Source of the DNA: UBA7672 sp964550535
Lineage (GTDB): Bacteria > Pseudomonadota > Alphaproteobacteria > Caulobacterales > Hyphomonadaceae
DNA: 64,000 nucleotides
Assembly: GCA_964550535.1 (NCBI GenBank)
Contig: CAZJZQ010000001.1
Location: forward strand, 1 to 64,000
Direction: 5' to 3'
A program made the position numbers and the translations under genes. Each line of letters begins with the position of its first letter. The first letter of the stretch is position 1. The notes beneath the pieces are model-generated. The model was given only the letters and a program-made list of their open reading frames with translations, was not told where the DNA came from and searched no databases. Below are positions 25,626-35,002 of the stretch, piece after piece.

Positions 25626-26424
25626 TGCGGATCTCACCGATGATCTTGATCTGCTGATCGAGGTGGCGCACGAGGCGGGCGATCTGGCCCTTTACTGGTT
25701 GGAGAAGGGTGCGGCCGCCTGGGACAAGTCGCCGGGCAATCCCGTCACCGAAGCGGATATCGCGGTGAACGATCTGATCGCGTTGCGCCTGGGTCAGGCG
25801 CGCAGCGATTATGGCTGGCTGTCGGAAGAGACGAAGGATGATCCGGCCAATCGCGATCGGGCGCGGACATTCGTTGTGGATCCGATCGACGGTACGCGCG
25901 CATTCGTAAAGGGCGAACCCGGTTTCTGCATTTCCATTGCGCGTCTGGAAGGGGCGAACCCTGCCGTCGGCGTGCTTTACAACCCGCTGACCCGCGAGAC
26001 TTTCGATGCGGCGGCGGGGATGGGGGCGCGGTTGAACGGCGCGCCTATCGGAGCGCCCGCCACCTCCCGATTGTCGGATAGCGCCGTGATCCTGCAGCCG
26101 CATGCGCAAGAGCGGCTGAATATTCGGGCGCACTGGCCGGATGTTCGCTTCATGCCGGCGCCGCCCAACTCCATCGCCTATCGCATCGCCTTGGTCGCCT
26201 GCGGTCGCTGGGACGCCGCTATCGGCATCAACAACACGAATGATTGGGACGTGGCGGCCGCTGCCCTTATCCTCACGGAAGCGGGGGGCGCCATTTCGGA
26301 CGGGAAGGGAGGACGTCTGGCGTTCAACCGGCCAGATCCGCGCCATGCGGGGGTGGTGGCTGCTGGCGCGAACCTCCACTCCCTGCTAGTAAATGCACTC
26401 AGAAATCTGGATCCTGCGGCATGA
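25600..26424 (+). CDS. Inositol monophosphatase/3'(2'),5'-bisphosphate nucleotidase family (CysQ-like)
   Basis: 274 residues of the lithium-sensitive phosphatase family. Metal-binding motifs are present: GNPVTEADIAVND, the Glu of WLSEET, DPIDGTRAFVKG (signature 1) and NDWDVAAAALILTEAGG (signature 2). CysQ clears 3'-phosphoadenosine 5'-phosphate from sulfate assimilation; inositol phosphates are the alternative substrate. The start at 25600 overlaps pmbA by 26 bases, and a slightly later TTG start is possible. It overlaps the DUF4170 gene by 4 bases (ATGA). pmbA-cysQ-DUF4170 is a recurrent alphaproteobacterial set near Kdo genes. Confidence 0.9.
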   Translation: MVLHLPAVDADLTDDLDLLIEVAHEAGDLALYWLEKGAAAWDKSPGNPVTEADIAVNDLIALRLGQARSDYGWLSEETKDDPANRDRARTFVVDPIDGTRAFVKGEPGFCISIARLEGANPAVGVLYNPLTRETFDAAAGMGARLNGAPIGAPATSRLSDSAVILQPHAQERLNIRAHWPDVRFMPAPPNSIAYRIALVACGRWDAAIGINNTNDWDVAAAALILTEAGGAISDGKGGRLAFNRPDPRHAGVVAAGANLHSLLVNALRNLDPAA

Positions 26425-26678
26425 GCACCCATTCGCCCGAAAGTGGCGGTCAGCTTCTTCACCTGGTCATTGGCGGTGAGTTGAAAGACCTCGGCGGTGT
26501 CGAATTTCGCGACCTCTCCCAGGTGCACATGATTGGCGCCTATCCTGACTATCGTGCGGCGTATGACGCCTGGAAATCGGCGGCGCAGCGCACCGTGGAC
26601 AACGCCCAGATGCGTTATTTCATCCTTCATGCCCACCGCCTGCTTGACCCGGAGACCGGGCGTCATCATGACGCCTGA
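26421..26678 (+). CDS. DUF4170 domain-containing protein
   Basis: 85 residues; the family is restricted largely to alphaproteobacteria and has no established function. The core is LLHLVIGGELKDLGGVEFRD followed by HMIGAYPDYRAAYDAWKSAA, then MRYFILHAHRLLDP: a strand-turn-strand-helix pattern compatible with a small alpha/beta domain. The ATG at 26421 overlaps the preceding stop as ATGA, so it is translationally coupled to the CysQ-like gene. An MsbA-type exporter follows after 46 bases. Confidence 0.85.
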   Translation: MSTHSPESGGQLLHLVIGGELKDLGGVEFRDLSQVHMIGAYPDYRAAYDAWKSAAQRTVDNAQMRYFILHAHRLLDPETGRHHDA

Positions 26679-26724
26679 AGTGAAACTTTCGGGCCGCCGG
26701 TCTTAAAGCGGCGGTGGACCCAGC

Positions 26725-28458
26725 GTGGCGCAACACCAGGAAACACGACGATCAGTTCGATTCCTGCGCGAATGGCTCGTTCCGCAGTGGCGATGGTTTT
26801 TGCTTGGCGCGCTGTTTTCAGCGATAACCGCGGCGGCCGCGTTCGGCTATCCCACCATCACCTCGCAGGCTGTCGAGTGGCTTGAGGTCGCCGACGAGCG
26901 TGTATTTACCGTTGCGCCTATTGTCATCGTCGTTCTGGTGATCGTGCGCGGTCTGTCGCTCTATGGACAGACGCAGGCAAACAATTTCGGCGTGCAGCGC
27001 GCCATGGTGAAGTTGCAGGAAGCGCTGTTCGGCCGGCTGATGGACGGCGATTTCAGCCGCTTACAGGCTTCGGCGTCGGGCGCGTTTGTTTCGCAGTTTG
27101 CCAACGACATGGTGCTGATCCGCGAAGCCAGCCTGCGTGTGGCCACCAATCTCATGAAGTCCGTACTCACGGTGATCGCGTGCATCGGCTACATGCTGTG
27201 GAGCGACTGGCTTCTGACCGTCGTGGTGTTCGTTGTCTATCCGATAGCGTTCTGGCCGGTTCTGCGCATGGGCGCGCGTATCCGCAAGGTGTCGATCCAA
27301 TCTCAACAGCAGGCAGGAGAGGTGACGGCTTTCCTCGGTGAAGCGTTCCAGGGCGCGCGGACGATCAAGGCGTTCGGCCTTGAGGATTACGAGAAGGCGC
27401 GTGCGTCGAAGGGCTTTTTGGAGCGTGCGCGACTGTACATGCGCATCTTGCGGTCGAAGGCGTTGGTTGATCCGTTCCTGGAGTTTGTCGGCGGGCTCGC
27501 GATGGCGGGGCTGTTCGCTTTTGCCGGATGGCGGGCGATGAGCGGGCAAACGGCGTTGCCGGACCTGATCGGGTTTATCACGGCTATCGGTGTTGCCTCG
27601 CCGGAGCTTCGTGCGCTGGGCACGCTGAATGCGGTGGTGAACGAGGGCCTCGCGGCGGCTGATCGAACCTATGCCGCGATGGACGCTGAATCCAAGATTG
27701 TGGACCGCAGCGGCGCCATGGATATGAAGGACGCCAAGGGCCGTATCGAGCTGGACAATGTCGCGTTCGGGTATCCGGGGGCGGGGCCGGCGATCATGGG
27801 GTTGTCGCTCACTGCGGAACCGGGGGAGACCATCGCGCTGGTTGGCCCTTCAGGCGCGGGCAAGTCCACGGTCTTCAACCTGTTGCTGCGGCTTTATGAT
27901 CCTGATGCGGGCGCGGTGCGGCTCGACGGGCATGATGTGCGGGAGCTACAGATCGCTTCGCTGCGGCGGCAGGTGGCGCTGGTGTCGCAGGATGCGTTCC
28001 TGTTCGATGCGACGATCAAGGAGAACATTGCGCTGGGGCGCCGGGATGCAACGGACGATGATATCCGCGCCGCGGCTGCGGCTGCGGCTTGCGATTTCAT
28101 CGAGGGCTTGCCGCGTGGCTGGGACACGCAGGTGGGAGAGGCGGGGCGCAATCTGTCGGGCGGTCAGAGGCAGCGCGTGGCGCTGGCGCGGGCGTTGATC
28201 TCCCACGCGCCGGTGCTGTTGCTGGACGAGGCGACGAGCGCCCTGGACAGCGACAGCGAGAGCCGGGTGCAGACGGCGTTGGCTTCTCTGGCGGGACGCA
28301 AGACGATCCTGGTGATCGCTCACAGGCTGGCGACGGTGCGGCGGGCGGACCGTATCTTCGTGATCGATCATGGGCGGGTGGTGGAATCGGGAAGCCACGA
28401 GGACCTGATCGCCCTGGGCGGGGCTTATGCCCGTCTTTCCGCTCAGCAGTTGATCTGA
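26725..28458 (+). CDS. ABC exporter, MsbA-type (fused permease and ATPase)
   Basis: 577 residues. Six membrane helices occupy about residues 15-310 and an ATPase domain residues 330-577, with Walker A GPSGAGKST, Q-loop LVSQDAFLF, signature LSGGQRQR, Walker B VLLLDEATSALD and H-loop AHRL. The length and architecture fit half-transporters such as MsbA, which flips lipid A-core across the inner membrane. Location beside the lipid A operon and DUF4170 supports that, but a generic lipid or peptide exporter is possible. The start is a GTG at 26725 preceded by GGTGG. Confidence 0.88.
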   Translation: MAQHQETRRSVRFLREWLVPQWRWFLLGALFSAITAAAAFGYPTITSQAVEWLEVADERVFTVAPIVIVVLVIVRGLSLYGQTQANNFGVQRAMVKLQEALFGRLMDGDFSRLQASASGAFVSQFANDMVLIREASLRVATNLMKSVLTVIACIGYMLWSDWLLTVVVFVVYPIAFWPVLRMGARIRKVSIQSQQQAGEVTAFLGEAFQGARTIKAFGLEDYEKARASKGFLERARLYMRILRSKALVDPFLEFVGGLAMAGLFAFAGWRAMSGQTALPDLIGFITAIGVASPELRALGTLNAVVNEGLAAADRTYAAMDAESKIVDRSGAMDMKDAKGRIELDNVAFGYPGAGPAIMGLSLTAEPGETIALVGPSGAGKSTVFNLLLRLYDPDAGAVRLDGHDVRELQIASLRRQVALVSQDAFLFDATIKENIALGRRDATDDDIRAAAAAAACDFIEGLPRGWDTQVGEAGRNLSGGQRQRVALARALISHAPVLLLDEATSALDSDSESRVQTALASLAGRKTILVIAHRLATVRRADRIFVIDHGRVVESGSHEDLIALGGAYARLSAQQLI

Positions 28459-28494
28459 GGGCGGGAAGTAGCATGACGTTAAGGTTAGGCTGCT

Positions 28495-29013
28495 ATGTCT
28501 TCGGGCGTCATGGCGGGTGAATCGCGTAAACTGGAAGACGTGTCCGTCCTGCTTTTCGCGGCGGATGGGGCCGTCGGGGCTATGTTGCGCATGGCGCTGC
28601 GTGGCGCGGGATTGCGGACGATCCTGATGGTCTCGTCACCGGAGGAAACGGTCCACGTCATTACTGACAAGGACCCGGACCTGATGCTGGTGCATGTCGG
28701 ACTCGACGAAGCGGACAGCGGGCTGCGGATTGTTCGTTTCATCCGCCGCTGGGACGGCAGCCCCAAGCCGCGTATCCCGATTGTCGCCGTGTCTCCGCGC
28801 CGGGACCTGACCAGCGTCAATGCGGTCCTGCAGGCGGGGGTGCATGAGTTCACCCTGTTTCCGGCGTCCACTGAGGAGTTGCAGCGCAAGATGATGGCGG
28901 CCGTCCAGGTGGAACGCGAGTTCATCGTGTCGGAGGCCTATGTTGGCCCCAGCCGGCGCCGGATGACGGATCCCGAATACCGCGGCCCCGCGCGCCGGGC
29001 CGACGAGAACTGA
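28495..29013 (+). CDS. Degenerate receiver-domain protein (pseudo-receiver)
   Basis: 172 residues with a receiver-like fold (about residues 14-135). The acceptor Asp position is H67 (LMLVHVGLDE), the conserved Lys position is F122 (FTLFPAS) and the acidic pocket is reduced to FAADG. The switch Ser (VAVS) remains. Hence phosphorylation by a kinase is not expected. The C-terminal tail VGPSRRRMTDPEYRGPARR resembles the 'GPxRR' tails of other alphaproteobacterial receiver proteins. It may be a partner-binding adaptor. An alternative start is 28510. It follows the MsbA-type gene after a 36-base gap containing GTTAAGGTTAG. Confidence 0.75.
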   Translation: MSSGVMAGESRKLEDVSVLLFAADGAVGAMLRMALRGAGLRTILMVSSPEETVHVITDKDPDLMLVHVGLDEADSGLRIVRFIRRWDGSPKPRIPIVAVSPRRDLTSVNAVLQAGVHEFTLFPASTEELQRKMMAAVQVEREFIVSEAYVGPSRRRMTDPEYRGPARRADEN

Positions 29014-29078
29014 GTCCTTCACTGTCGCCGGAATTGTGCGTGAGGTAACGTCTGCCCGTAATCACGCGGGAGGCCGCC

Positions 29079-29591
29079 ATGCGGTTGACGGATTCGGGAT
29101 TCGGCGCGGCATTGATGTCGCTGGCCTTCTCGCTGGGCGGATGCGTAACACCCGCGCACGAAACAGCCACCAGAGCGCAAGCCCCGCAGGAAGTGAGCGA
29201 CCCGACAGACCTTTTTATTCTGATGGTCGAGGCCGAGCGCTGGGGCGTTCTGCTGGACCGCGCTCAGGAAGGGGTGTGGCAGTCGCCTCGGCTTGATGAT
29301 GTTGTCGATGAAAGCGACATGCTGCGTGCTGACAGGGCGCTGAAAGCTGGCGCCGCGCGTCTGATTATCCTGCGCAACGATATCTGCTCTCGCGGCATGC
29401 TGGCGGTGGCGGAATGCGATCTTGGTTCATGGCCCGCATGGACCCTGGAACCCCCACGGGCCGACATGTCGCCGTTTGTCATTCAGCAGAGGTCGGACTG
29501 GCTGTCGCTGACGATGGATCGCTTCGTTGCCCTGGGATGTGAGGCCGGGCGCAAAGAGACCAACGATTATCAGTTCTGTTCGGTCGAGTAG
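29079..29591 (+). CDS. Putative lipoprotein, unknown function
   Basis: 170 residues. The N-terminus MRLTDSGFGAALMSLAFSLG followed by Gly-Cys is a signal sequence with an imperfect lipobox (L-G-G-C, C22). The mature part is mostly helical by composition (LFILMVEAERWGVLLDRAQ, RADRALKAGAARLIILRND) and has four further cysteines, two of them near the C-terminal half and one four residues from the end, which might pair in the periplasm. I recognise no domain. It ends exactly at the stop of the convergent TauE/SafE gene (29592). Confidence 0.72.
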   Translation: MRLTDSGFGAALMSLAFSLGGCVTPAHETATRAQAPQEVSDPTDLFILMVEAERWGVLLDRAQEGVWQSPRLDDVVDESDMLRADRALKAGAARLIILRNDICSRGMLAVAECDLGSWPAWTLEPPRADMSPFVIQQRSDWLSLTMDRFVALGCEAGRKETNDYQFCSVE

Positions 29592-30362
29592 CTAAGCCAT
29601 GAACGCCGCGAAGGCGCGTGCGAGATAGACGACCGCCACGATGGTGATCAGCCATTTCGTCCATTCGCGGAAGCTGGCGTCGGTCATCCTGTCCAGGATA
29701 CGTCCGCCCGCCCATGTGCCGGCGAGAGATAGCGGTATCACTGCCACGAACATCCACATCGGAGGTAATTGCGCCGCGCTGTAGTTCTCGGGCGAACGGA
29801 TCGTTTCGAGCAGCGGCAGACCCCAGAAACCGATCTTCATCGCGTGGGCGAGAACCTGCGTAGCTGACTTGGTCGCAACCACGGCTTGCCGTGTCATTTG
29901 CGTTTTGGCGAAGAACAGATCGAGCAGCGGCCCCGCCACCCCGGCCAGGGTGTTCACCAACTGAACCAGCAATCCGCACAGTTCAGCCTGATAGCGGTGA
30001 GCCACGTCGAGTGTGAGGTGACGCCGGGGTATCCACACGAGCAGTCCTGTCAGGCCAAGCAGCAGAAAAACCACTGGCCGCGAAGGACGCCAGGACAGCA
30101 TCGCGATGATGACCGCCGCGAACAGAACGCCCAACGCGTAGCGTCCCAGAATTTGCCAGGAAATGTGACGCCGCAAAAGCGCGGCGCGTGACCCGTTGGA
30201 GATGATCTGGATGAAACCATGCATCACCATGGCTGTGGCCACGGGCGTAAACGTCGCCAGCACGCCCATAAGGATCAGTCCGCCCGCCATCCCGAAAATG
30301 CCGGAGATGACGGCGGTGACGAAAGCGGCCCCCAGGATGATTGCAACGACTGTTGGACCCAT
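29592..30362 (-). CDS. TauE/SafE family anion (sulfite/organosulfonate) permease
   Basis: 256 residues, almost entirely membrane helices (7-8 segments). The N-terminal GAAFVTAVISGIFGMAGGLI is the family's repeated G-x-G-G-G-x2-GP-like region, and the second repeat is recognisable in TLAGVAGPLLDLFFAK. Members export sulfite, sulfonates or related anions; the substrate is not predictable. The start at 30362 gives a hydrophobic N-terminus; the open frame to 30470 adds an unlikely leader that overlaps the region of the divergent GNAT gene. It converges on the lipoprotein gene. Confidence 0.88.
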   Translation of the reverse strand: MGPTVVAIILGAAFVTAVISGIFGMAGGLILMGVLATFTPVATAMVMHGFIQIISNGSRAALLRRHISWQILGRYALGVLFAAVIIAMLSWRPSRPVVFLLLGLTGLLVWIPRRHLTLDVAHRYQAELCGLLVQLVNTLAGVAGPLLDLFFAKTQMTRQAVVATKSATQVLAHAMKIGFWGLPLLETIRSPENYSAAQLPPMWMFVAVIPLSLAGTWAGGRILDRMTDASFREWTKWLITIVAVVYLARAFAAFMA

Positions 30363-30496
30363 CGGGAAAAATTCGATTTGAAGGCAACCGGAAGCGCAGG
30401 CCGCCAGTTTGAAAGGCGCCAAGTGCAAAGATGGACGTCCGAACTTGCACAACAGCGCGGCCAGTTCCACTCTTCATGAGTCGCATGGAGGCGTCG

Positions 30497-31066
30497 ATGA
30501 TCCTCATTCGCAATGCCCAGGCCGCCGATGCGCAGGGTATTGCGCGCGTGCACGAGCGGACCTGGAAAGAGTCTTATCGCGGGCTCCTGGAGAAGGCCTA
30601 TCTGGAGGGGATCAGCGAGCAGCGGCTGACGGCGCGCTGGCGCACCAATCTGTCCCAGCTTCACGAAAACCGGGACGAGGCCGCATTCGTGGCCGCATGC
30701 GGTCGCGACATCATTGGTTTCGTTACCGCCGGCGTTTGCCGGGAGGCCTTTGCGCCATGGGATGGTGAGATCACCATGATCTACGTCCTGAAGGAGCACA
30801 GGGGAGGCGGTCTGGGCCGCGAACTGATGAAGGCGGCTGCGGATCATTGCATCCGCCGCGGCCTTTTTTCGGTCGGCCTCTGGGTGCTGCGGGACAACGG
30901 CGCGGCGCGGGACTTCTATGAAGCCCAGCACGGCGAGCATGCCGGCCGGAAAACGGACAGTGTTGGCGGCCGGATCGTCCCACTGGTCGGTTACTGGTGG
31001 CGGGACGCGGCCACGCTGGCTGAACGGACAGCACCGGATATCGTCATAGGCCCGGCCGAGGACTGA
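30497..31066 (+). CDS. GNAT-family N-acetyltransferase
   Basis: 189 residues with a single GNAT domain. The start MILIRNAQAADAQGIARVHE and VHERTWKESYRGLL are typical of the RimI-like acetyltransferases annotated in many genomes, and ITMIYVLKEHRGGGLGRELM holds the acetyl-CoA pyrophosphate-binding R-G-G-G-x-G. SVGLWVLRDNGAARDFYE is the expected motif B with the C-terminal N-x4-FYE. GGAGG lies 6 bases before the ATG at 30497. The substrate (antibiotic, protein N-terminus or small amine) is unknown. It is divergent from the permease gene. Confidence 0.9.
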   Translation: MILIRNAQAADAQGIARVHERTWKESYRGLLEKAYLEGISEQRLTARWRTNLSQLHENRDEAAFVAACGRDIIGFVTAGVCREAFAPWDGEITMIYVLKEHRGGGLGRELMKAAADHCIRRGLFSVGLWVLRDNGAARDFYEAQHGEHAGRKTDSVGGRIVPLVGYWWRDAATLAERTAPDIVIGPAED

Positions 31067-31250
31067 ACCGCCCGGTCCGCCGTACCGAATATTCGAAAAT
31101 CGGTTGTGGGCGCCATTTACTTGCTCCTGACCCAAGGATACCGGTGATCTACCACAAGGCGACAGGCTGGCCGGCTTCGCGCTGTTCCGGACACGGGGTC
31201 CGGGCTGACGCGCGGGGCGCTGTCACGGCTGGCATTCCAGGGAGGAAGCC

Positions 31251-32531
<1,281 letters not shown>

Positions 32532-32565
32532 GCCTGCCGCAGACGTTACTGTCTGAATCCTCTGG

Positions 32566-32606
32566 CCCCGATGTGAGCTCCGTGCTTGCATCGGGGTTCT
32601 GCTTTA
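32566..32606 (+). terminator. Intrinsic terminator after the acyl-CoA dehydrogenase gene
   Basis: An 8-bp stem CCCCGATG/CATCGGGG (32566-32573 with 32589-32596) is followed by TTCTGCTTTA on the plus strand. It lies 35 bases after the dehydrogenase stop and just before the ribosome binding site of the next small gene. Confidence 0.65.
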
Positions 32607-32620
32607 TGGGGAGCACGGCG

Positions 32621-32944
32621 ATGCGTATCCGGTTGCCGGGCCTGATGATGGCGGCTGCGGTCCTTGCATTCGTTCAAAGTTCGCAGGCTCATGCGCAGGT
32701 GGTGCGCGGCGATCAGGTCGTCGTTTCCGCGAATATGATCAGCCGGGACTCGGGCGCGATCCCGCGGGTGTCGTTCATTGTCCGCGCCGATTTCGTTCTT
32801 TTCACCGTCTCGCTCGAGTCTGGTTTGCGGTCGCAACCAGGGCGCGAGAACGAACTGATCCGGACGTTCCAGAGCTACACTCAGCGCGCGAACCGCTCGA
32901 ACGATGTCGATATCGAAGTGGGACAGCCGGGCAATTCCGCGTGA
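32621..32944 (+). CDS. Small secreted protein, possibly a C-terminally truncated family member
   Basis: 107 residues with a signal peptide (MRIRLPGLMMAAAVLAFVQ, cleavage after AHA). The mature start VVRGDQVVVSANMISRDSGA followed by VSFIVRADFVLFTVSLES and ENELIRTFQSYTQRANRSND resembles the N-terminal half of a periplasmic alphaproteobacterial protein family that, from memory, is about twice this length. The reading frame stops at 32944 and I find no clear continuation in another frame, so this may be a short paralogue or a decayed gene. A GGGGAG ribosome binding site is 8 bases upstream of the ATG. Function unknown. Confidence 0.6.
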   Translation: MRIRLPGLMMAAAVLAFVQSSQAHAQVVRGDQVVVSANMISRDSGAIPRVSFIVRADFVLFTVSLESGLRSQPGRENELIRTFQSYTQRANRSNDVDIEVGQPGNSA

Positions 32945-33117
32945 TCAGCTGCGCTGTCGGGCCTCTGGGTATGGAGATCTATATTCCATACCGGATGTCC
33001 CTCGTTTCCGGTCGCGAGTAGGCGTCGCGATCATGTTCCGGTGACTGCGAGCGGGCAGACTTTCTGTCTGCGCGCCCCGTGATAGCCTCCCCGCAAAATA
33101 TAATGAGGGAGAGGACG

Positions 33118-34158
33118 ATGCAGCAGGTAAGGTCCTATCATGCACTGCTTGCCGCTGCGTCATTGCTGTGCGCGCCCGGCGCATATGCGGACCAAGTGGC
33201 CGCCGGAGGATCGCGCGGCGACCTGAATGGCGTCTGGACCAACACATCGCTGACGTCGCTGTCCAGGCCGGAGGGCGTCTCGAAGCTGGTGCTGACCGAA
33301 GCCGAAGCTGCGGACGTGATTACCAGGACCACGGTCGCGGGCTTTGCACCCGAGGGCGGGCCGGTGGAGGCTTATTCCGACCCCAACGCCGGCCCCCCGC
33401 CGGCGGGCGGAAGCGATTTCGGGGTAAAAGCCTACGATCAGTTCTGGGTTGCGCCGGGGGATCGCCTGGCGGTGGTGAAGGGAGAGATCAGGTCATCGTA
33501 CATCGTGTCGCCGGACAACGGCCGCGTGCCAATGCGCACGGATGCTGAATCGCTCCGCCGCAACTCGCGTAGTCCGTCGCGTTACGCGACCGGAATTGGA
33601 GGCAATGAGGGACCGGAGGCGTTGCCTTTGTCGGAGCGATGCCTGATCGGCTTCGGCAACACCGGCGGCCCTGGCATGCTATCGACGCTTTACAACAACA
33701 CCTACCAGTTCGTGCAGACGCCGGAGCACGTGATGATCCTGGTGGAGATGGTGCATGACGCGCGCATCATCCCGACATTCGACTCGGCCGATGAAGCCCG
33801 AGCCAACCGCCGGCCGCGAGCGATCGAGCCATGGCTGGGCGACAGCGTTGGCTGGTATGAAGACGGCACGCTGGTCGTTGAGACAACAAACATCCGGGAC
33901 GATCAGGTGCGCGTCAGCTCGATCCCCATTTCGCCGGGCGGCCGCATGATCGAGCGGTTCACGCGGATTTCCGGCAACGAGATATTCTATACGTTCGAGG
34001 TGGACGACCCGGCCAATTACACCCAGCGGTGGAAGGCCGAGCTTAGCTTCTACCCGGCCAAGGGCGGGCTCTACGAATACGCCTGTCACGAGGGCAATTA
34101 CGCCATGCCCGGCATTCTGTTCGGCGCCCGGCTGGAGGAACGCGAGGCGCAGCGATAA
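33118..34158 (+). CDS. Secreted protein of unknown function
   Basis: 346 residues with a signal peptide ending near AYA. The mature protein contains LNGVWTNTSLTSLSRPEGV, SERCLIGFGNTGGPGML, the WYEDGTLVVETTNI segment and a C-terminal YEYACHEGNYAMPGILFGAR. I recall this tryptophan/glycine-rich beta-type pattern from uncharacterised secreted proteins of sphingomonads and acidobacteria, but I know no function. A GGAGAGG ribosome binding site precedes the ATG at 33118; the frame back to 33079 is not used. A PepSY protein follows after 55 bases and may be cotranscribed. Confidence 0.78.
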   Translation: MQQVRSYHALLAAASLLCAPGAYADQVAAGGSRGDLNGVWTNTSLTSLSRPEGVSKLVLTEAEAADVITRTTVAGFAPEGGPVEAYSDPNAGPPPAGGSDFGVKAYDQFWVAPGDRLAVVKGEIRSSYIVSPDNGRVPMRTDAESLRRNSRSPSRYATGIGGNEGPEALPLSERCLIGFGNTGGPGMLSTLYNNTYQFVQTPEHVMILVEMVHDARIIPTFDSADEARANRRPRAIEPWLGDSVGWYEDGTLVVETTNIRDDQVRVSSIPISPGGRMIERFTRISGNEIFYTFEVDDPANYTQRWKAELSFYPAKGGLYEYACHEGNYAMPGILFGARLEEREAQR

Positions 34159-34213
34159 GCCGGGGACGCTGCATGACGTTGCGAAATCCGGGATTGCGGC
34201 GTAGTCGCGAAGG

Positions 34214-34942
34214 ATGATCTCGCCCCGTTTCGCCCGCCGTATCGCCTGGCTGCACAAATGGCTAGGCCTTATCGTGGGTGCGCAGCTCCTGATCTGGACG
34301 GCCACCGGCCTGTTCTTCTCGGTCTTCCCGATTGAACAGATCCGGGGCGATCACCTCGTGCGCCCGGCGGCGACCCAAATGGTGGACCTCTCCCGCCTGA
34401 AACTGAGTGTCAACGAGGCTTTGGCGTCCGTAGCGGAGAACCGGCCCGAGCGGGTTGTCCTGCGCTCCATGGCAGGCGAGCCTGTCTATGAAATCCGCGC
34501 CGAAATCGGCGTGTTCGTCGTATCGGGCGAAACCGGTGCGCTGCTTTCGCCCATTGATGAGGCGCGCGCAGGCGCGATCGCACAGGCTGCGTGGACACAA
34601 GAGGAAGCATTACGGTCGCTTGAGCTGGTGGAGCAGGCGCCGCGCGAAGCGGGCATCGCCGGTTCCGTATGGATCGCCAGCTTCGATGGAAGCGGCGATC
34701 GCAAACTCTACATCAATGCGGCGACGGGCGAACTCGGCCCTGTACGCACCGATCTGTGGCGCACCTATGACGTCCTGTGGTCGCTGCACATAATGGACTA
34801 CGAGACGCGCGAGAATTTCAATCATCCCTTGATTGTCGCCGCCGCTTTTCTTGCGCTGTCTGTTGTGCTGTTCGGCATCGTGCTGCTGGTTCACCGCTTT
34901 ACGCGCCGTGTTCTAACCCGTAGCCGCGACATAGGCGAATAG
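34214..34942 (+). CDS. PepSY domain-containing membrane protein
   Basis: 242 residues with an N-terminal membrane helix (about 15-38: LGLIVGAQLLIWTATGLFFS), a periplasmic region of ~170 residues holding two PepSY-like repeats (VYEIRAEIGVFVVSGETG and RKLYINAATGELGPV), and a C-terminal helix (about 208-232) followed by a basic tail. The start RRIAWLHKWLGLIVG is the pattern of PepSY/PiuB-type proteins linked to iron or cytochrome reductase functions, here in a two-helix form. The role is unknown; it may act with the preceding secreted protein. Confidence 0.83.
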   Translation: MISPRFARRIAWLHKWLGLIVGAQLLIWTATGLFFSVFPIEQIRGDHLVRPAATQMVDLSRLKLSVNEALASVAENRPERVVLRSMAGEPVYEIRAEIGVFVVSGETGALLSPIDEARAGAIAQAAWTQEEALRSLELVEQAPREAGIAGSVWIASFDGSGDRKLYINAATGELGPVRTDLWRTYDVLWSLHIMDYETRENFNHPLIVAAAFLALSVVLFGIVLLVHRFTRRVLTRSRDIGE

Positions 34943-35002
34943 CGCTTCCAGCGTGGGGCTCGTCATGCCATCACGCTTCACCAGCAAACAACGGAGCGTC
35001 GT

